Source of the DNA: Lachnospiraceae bacterium
GTDB taxonomy: Bacteria > Bacillota_A > Clostridia > Lachnospirales > Lachnospiraceae
Direction: 5' to 3'
Assembly: GCA_004556565.1 (NCBI GenBank)
Contig: SFGN01000013.1
Coordinates: 1-64,000, forward strand
Length of the DNA stretch: 64,000 bases
A program made the translations under genes and the position numbers. Shown piece after piece: positions 61,019-64,000 of the stretch. Positions within the stretch are counted from its first letter, which is position 1; each line of letters begins with the position of its first letter. The notes beneath the pieces were generated by a model that was given only the letters and a program-made list of their open reading frames with translations, did no database searches and was not told where the DNA came from.

Positions 61019-61810
61019 ATGAAAAAATCAGCATTATTTTTTGATATTGACGGGACGATATTAAGTGAATTTACCGGGGAAATCCCCGACAGCACTTTAA
61101 AAGCTTTTGAGCAGGCACAAAAGAACGGACATCTGTTGTTTATTAATTCCGGACGGACATGGATATGTATTCCGGATGAAATCCGGAAATATCCGTTTGA
61201 CGGATATCTCTGTGGATGTGGTTCTTATCTTGTTTTTCGTGATCAGGTGATTCTGGAAAGTCATCTGAGTCTGGAACGAGGAAAAGAAATTATAGATAAA
61301 ATGCTGGAATGTGGATTAGACGGAATCATGGAAGGTACGGATGATATTTATTTCCATAGGGACAAATCCAGATTTCCGGATGTAGAAAGAATCCGTTATA
61401 TCTTTAAAGAACAGAATATCGGAATTGATAAATATATAAAAGATGACAGCTTTGTTTATGATAAATTCTGTGTTTTTGCAGATGAAAAAAGTGACAAAGA
61501 AGAATTTTTTAAGTTTCTTTCGAAAGATATGAAAATCATAGACAGGGGAAATGAAATGTATGAGATCATACAGAAACCGTATTCAAAAGGAACGGCATGC
61601 GGGATAATCCTGAAAGAACTGGGGATATCTCTGGAAGATGCTTATGTGTTCGGTGACAGCTCAAATGATGTTGAGATGTTCCAATTCGCAAAACATGCTG
61701 TTGCAATGGGCGTGCACGCGGAAGTGCTGGAACCTTATACAGAGTTTGTTACAAAAACGGTAGAAGACGGCGGAATCGCGTATGCGATGAAGCATTACGG
61801 GCTGATTTGA
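61019..61810 (+). CDS. Cof-type HAD phosphatase
   Basis: This 263-residue protein has the HAD motifs FFDIDGTILSEFTG, NSGRTWICIP and FGDSSNDVEMFQFAKHAVAMG, with a C2B-type cap between, so it is a Cof/YidA-type phosphatase of sugar phosphates or flavin-type substrates. The substrate cannot be read. The ATG at 61019 follows AGGAG; an earlier in-frame ATG overlaps that site. It stands alone; a structured region follows. Confidence 0.9.
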   Translation: MKKSALFFDIDGTILSEFTGEIPDSTLKAFEQAQKNGHLLFINSGRTWICIPDEIRKYPFDGYLCGCGSYLVFRDQVILESHLSLERGKEIIDKMLECGLDGIMEGTDDIYFHRDKSRFPDVERIRYIFKEQNIGIDKYIKDDSFVYDKFCVFADEKSDKEEFFKFLSKDMKIIDRGNEMYEIIQKPYSKGTACGIILKELGISLEDAYVFGDSSNDVEMFQFAKHAVAMGVHAEVLEPYTEFVTKTVEDGGIAYAMKHYGLI

Positions 61811-61851
61811 CCTGTCTTAAGAGTTTTCCTGCGAATCTAAGACTTACTGCA

Positions 61852-61942
61852 ATTCCTGGCGCGGGATTCGGCCCTGCCAAGCAGGCGTAATATGAAACCG
61901 AATCCCTGCGTATCCACGAAAAGCACAAATATCAGCAGGAAT
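61852..61942. other. Nested inverted repeats between the HAD gene and aroE
   Basis: ATTCCTG (61852-61858) with CAGGAAT (61936-61942) encloses GGGATTCGG (61863-61871) with CCGAATCCC (61898-61906), which encloses CCTGC-CAA-GCAGG (61873-61885). Three nested perfect pairings suggest a structured RNA or mobile hairpin rather than a simple terminator. No T-run follows. Confidence 0.6.
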
Positions 61943-61976
61943 CTGTACATACAAATCTGTCAGACATCTGAAATAA

Positions 61977-62846
61977 TTATCTTGTAAAGTATTTTTCTTT
62001 TATAATCGGGATCGGCATATCTTTCCCGGTCCAGAGTTTAAATGCCTCGGCTCCCTGGTACATCAGCATATACAATCCATTGAAGGTGGCGCAGCCTGCT
62101 TCGCGCGCCAGCCGCAGCAGCATGGTTTCCTCCGGGTTATAAATCACATCAGAAACGATCAGGTCTTTGTGGAACATGGTCGGGTCTGTGATGATAGAAC
62201 GATTTACATTAGGAGCCATTCCGACTGAAGTTCCGTTTGTCAGGATGGCGCTGCCTGCAATTTCTCGGCGCAGGATGGATTCATCATCGAAATCAAACAG
62301 GCGGACTTTGCAGTCTGTACGTTCGTTCAGGTCAGAGACAATCCGTTCCGCGCGTGTATAAAACTCGTCATGGATGCTGAAAACAGAAATTTCGGAAACC
62401 CCGTCCAGAGCTGCCTGGACAAGAACGGAAGTGGCGGCTCCCCCTGCGCCGAGCAGGGTCATTTTTTTCCCGATAATATCGTGGCCTGCATCTTTTGCGG
62501 CAAGCATATATCCGGTGCCGTCGGTGGTGTATCCGGTAAAAATACCGTTATCATTTACAACAGTGTTGACAGCTCCGATGATTTCCGCTGCGGGTGAAAG
62601 CTTGTCACAGAGTGTGCACATCAGGTTTTTGTCCGGCATTGTCAGGTTAAAGCCGCGCACGTTCATGGCACGGAGTCCTTCTGCGGCAGCGGCGAGTTTG
62701 TCAGTGCCTACGTCAAATGCAAGATAAACATAGTCCAGACCAAGCTGCCGGAATGCTTCGTTATGCATCATAGGGGATATGCTGTGTGCGACAGGACTCC
62801 CCAGCAATCCTGTCAGGCGGGTATGCCCGGTTATCTCTTTCATCAT
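61977..62846 (-). CDS. aroE: Shikimate dehydrogenase
   Basis: AroE reduces 3-dehydroshikimate to shikimate with NADPH. The 289-residue protein has the substrate motif GSPVAHSISPMMHN, NLTMPDKN with the catalytic Lys (usually NVTxPxK), the nucleotide motif LLGAGGAATS and the late NGLYMLMYQGAEAF. AAAGGAGG lies eight bases before the ATG at 62846; the TTG at 62852 is too close. It follows aroB by 37 bases, so both form one shikimate-pathway unit. Confidence 0.95.
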   Translation of the reverse strand: MMKEITGHTRLTGLLGSPVAHSISPMMHNEAFRQLGLDYVYLAFDVGTDKLAAAAEGLRAMNVRGFNLTMPDKNLMCTLCDKLSPAAEIIGAVNTVVNDNGIFTGYTTDGTGYMLAAKDAGHDIIGKKMTLLGAGGAATSVLVQAALDGVSEISVFSIHDEFYTRAERIVSDLNERTDCKVRLFDFDDESILRREIAGSAILTNGTSVGMAPNVNRSIITDPTMFHKDLIVSDVIYNPEETMLLRLAREAGCATFNGLYMLMYQGAEAFKLWTGKDMPIPIIKEKYFTR

Positions 62847-62883
62847 TATCAAAGCCTCCTTTGAAAGTATAATAATTCGTTGC

Positions 62884-63948
62884 TCAGATCATCATTGAAC
62901 TGTCGAAAAATTCTATTGTGGCCGGATGTACGTAACTGTCTCCGATTTCATGGAGCAGGACGATATTCAGGCTGTTATTCAGATTTTTCTTATCCAGCCG
63001 GATCGCATCGGTAAGTACGGAAACCGGCAGGCCGCATTCGTAAGGCAGTCCGTATGTGGTGAGAAGCTCTCTGATTTCATCTGCACATCCCTGCCGTGTA
63101 AGTCCGCAGTCTTCTGCCATGCGGGTGATCTGGTACATGCCGATAGCGACAGCCTCTCCATGGCTTTCTCTCTCATAATGGTAATATTGCTCAATAGTGT
63201 GGGCCAGAGTGTGCCCGAAATTCAGCAGCATACGTTCTCCGGTATCAAACTGGTCTTCCTCCACGACAATGCGTTTGATGTCCACACACCGGCTGATGAT
63301 GGACGGAAGGATTTCTTTCAGATCCTCAAAAGAAGAATGTGATTTTAATGTATGAAACAGAGCGCGATCTTTGATGCATCCGTATTTTATTACTTCTCCC
63401 ATACCGTCGTTGATAAAATGCCGTGGGAGTGTGTTCAGTACTTCCGGGTCGATCAATACCATCTTAGGCTGGAAAAATGCACCCACCAGGTTTTTGCCCT
63501 GGGGCAGGTCAACAGCAACTTTTCCACCGACCGAGGAATCGACCTGTGCCAGGAGAGAAGTAGGAATCTGTACTAGCTTTACCCCCCGTAAATAACTGGA
63601 AGCGGCAAAACCTGCCAAATCACCGATGACTCCGCCGCCCAGCGCAATAACAAGATCACTGCGGGAGATTTTCGCATCCAGCATCGCTTCATAAATTTTC
63701 GGCAGTGACTGAAAATTCTTGGTAGGCTCTCCGTGCGGAAGCACGAGAGTATGGCATTCATACCCTGAAAGGGAACGGATCAGTGTCTCCCCGTATAAAG
63801 GAAATACGTTGTCATCGGAAACAATCATAATTCTTCTGCCGCGGAAAAATCCGGAAATATATTCCCCGGCATTTTTCAGTATTCCGTTTTCAATATAGAT
63901 GGGATAACTGTTTTCTCCAAGATTCACAAGTAATTTTATAGTTTCCAT
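62884..63948 (-). CDS. aroB: 3-dehydroquinate synthase
   Basis: AroB cyclises DAHP to 3-dehydroquinate using NAD+ and a divalent metal. The 354-residue protein has LPHGEPTKNFQSL, the NAD motif GGGVIGDLAGFAASSYLRG, DSSVGGKVAVDLPQGKNLVG, and metal-site segments EVIKYG and NFGHTLAHTIE. AAGGAGG lies six bases before the ATG at 63948. Its promoter is likely beyond the window. aroE follows. Confidence 0.96.
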   Translation of the reverse strand: METIKLLVNLGENSYPIYIENGILKNAGEYISGFFRGRRIMIVSDDNVFPLYGETLIRSLSGYECHTLVLPHGEPTKNFQSLPKIYEAMLDAKISRSDLVIALGGGVIGDLAGFAASSYLRGVKLVQIPTSLLAQVDSSVGGKVAVDLPQGKNLVGAFFQPKMVLIDPEVLNTLPRHFINDGMGEVIKYGCIKDRALFHTLKSHSSFEDLKEILPSIISRCVDIKRIVVEEDQFDTGERMLLNFGHTLAHTIEQYYHYERESHGEAVAIGMYQITRMAEDCGLTRQGCADEIRELLTTYGLPYECGLPVSVLTDAIRLDKKNLNNSLNIVLLHEIGDSYVHPATIEFFDSSMMI

Positions 63949-64000
63949 GTTTGGCCTCCTTATGTTCACAGAGGCGGGCATCAGGGATATATAAGGATTC

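Overview
The window is about 64 kb of ordinary-density chromosome from a Gram-positive, spore-forming anaerobe, most likely a gut Lachnospiraceae (Mediterraneibacter/Dorea/Ruminococcus gnavus-like). This rests on moderate GC, strong GGAGG ribosome sites with frequent GTG/TTG starts, CodY, SigK, PdaA, pyruvate formate-lyase, an OPT-PqqD pair, and the DUF4317 and DUF5688 families. The genus is inference; no search could be run. There is no phage, CRISPR array or complete insertion sequence.

Layout. 1-5000: 3' end of a 23S rRNA, a lysine riboswitch with its terminator and dapA, an SLH surface protein, a small XRE regulator, tRNA-Trp, and an L,D-transpeptidase gene split by a 20-bp tandem duplication. 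5000-9700: pflB, pflA and a DUF4317 gene. 9700-14500: a MarR regulator with an operator-like promoter and a heterodimeric ABC exporter. 14600-21000: prmA, rsmE, cysteine desulfurase and thiI, then an HPr-like gene on the other strand and mtaB (ribosome and tRNA modification). 21150-26050: ireB, ruvX, DUF1292, RNase J, trmR-like and peptidase-U32-like genes. 26060-29620: an alcohol dehydrogenase, a frameshifted OPT transporter and a PqqD-like protein. 29800-37000: sigK, comM, dprA, topA, codY. 37090-41000: groES-groEL under a CIRCE element, then guaB. 41200-45000: amidase, aroK, yqeG, efp, DUF5688. 45100-49200: tRNA-Arg(CCG), argS, an AlaX-type editing protein and a CPBP protease. 49250-55400: glutamate synthase gltB-gltD. 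55500-64000: NlpC/P60 hydrolase, a VOC protein, rpsB-tsf, a prepilin peptidase, pdaA, a HAD phosphatase, aroE and aroB.

Most of this is housekeeping: translation and RNA modification, amino acid biosynthesis (lysine, glutamate, aromatic), wall remodelling and fermentation. The unusual content lies between genes. A family of small transposon-like elements with GTAAC(A/T)G...C(A/T)GTTAC ends occurs just behind stop codons. One copy, behind thiI, has 13-bp perfect terminal inverted repeats and an 8-bp target duplication, and it rebuilds the thiI stop codon without changing the protein. A second intact copy has a different 8-bp duplication, and a 15-bp remnant also sits between 8-bp direct repeats. 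Three copies share a 17-bp core whose flanking arms differ in sequence between copies yet still pair, which is a covariation signature. Separately, a 48-bp palindromic element (47/48 identical) directly follows the terminators of both the rRNA operon and rpsB-tsf.
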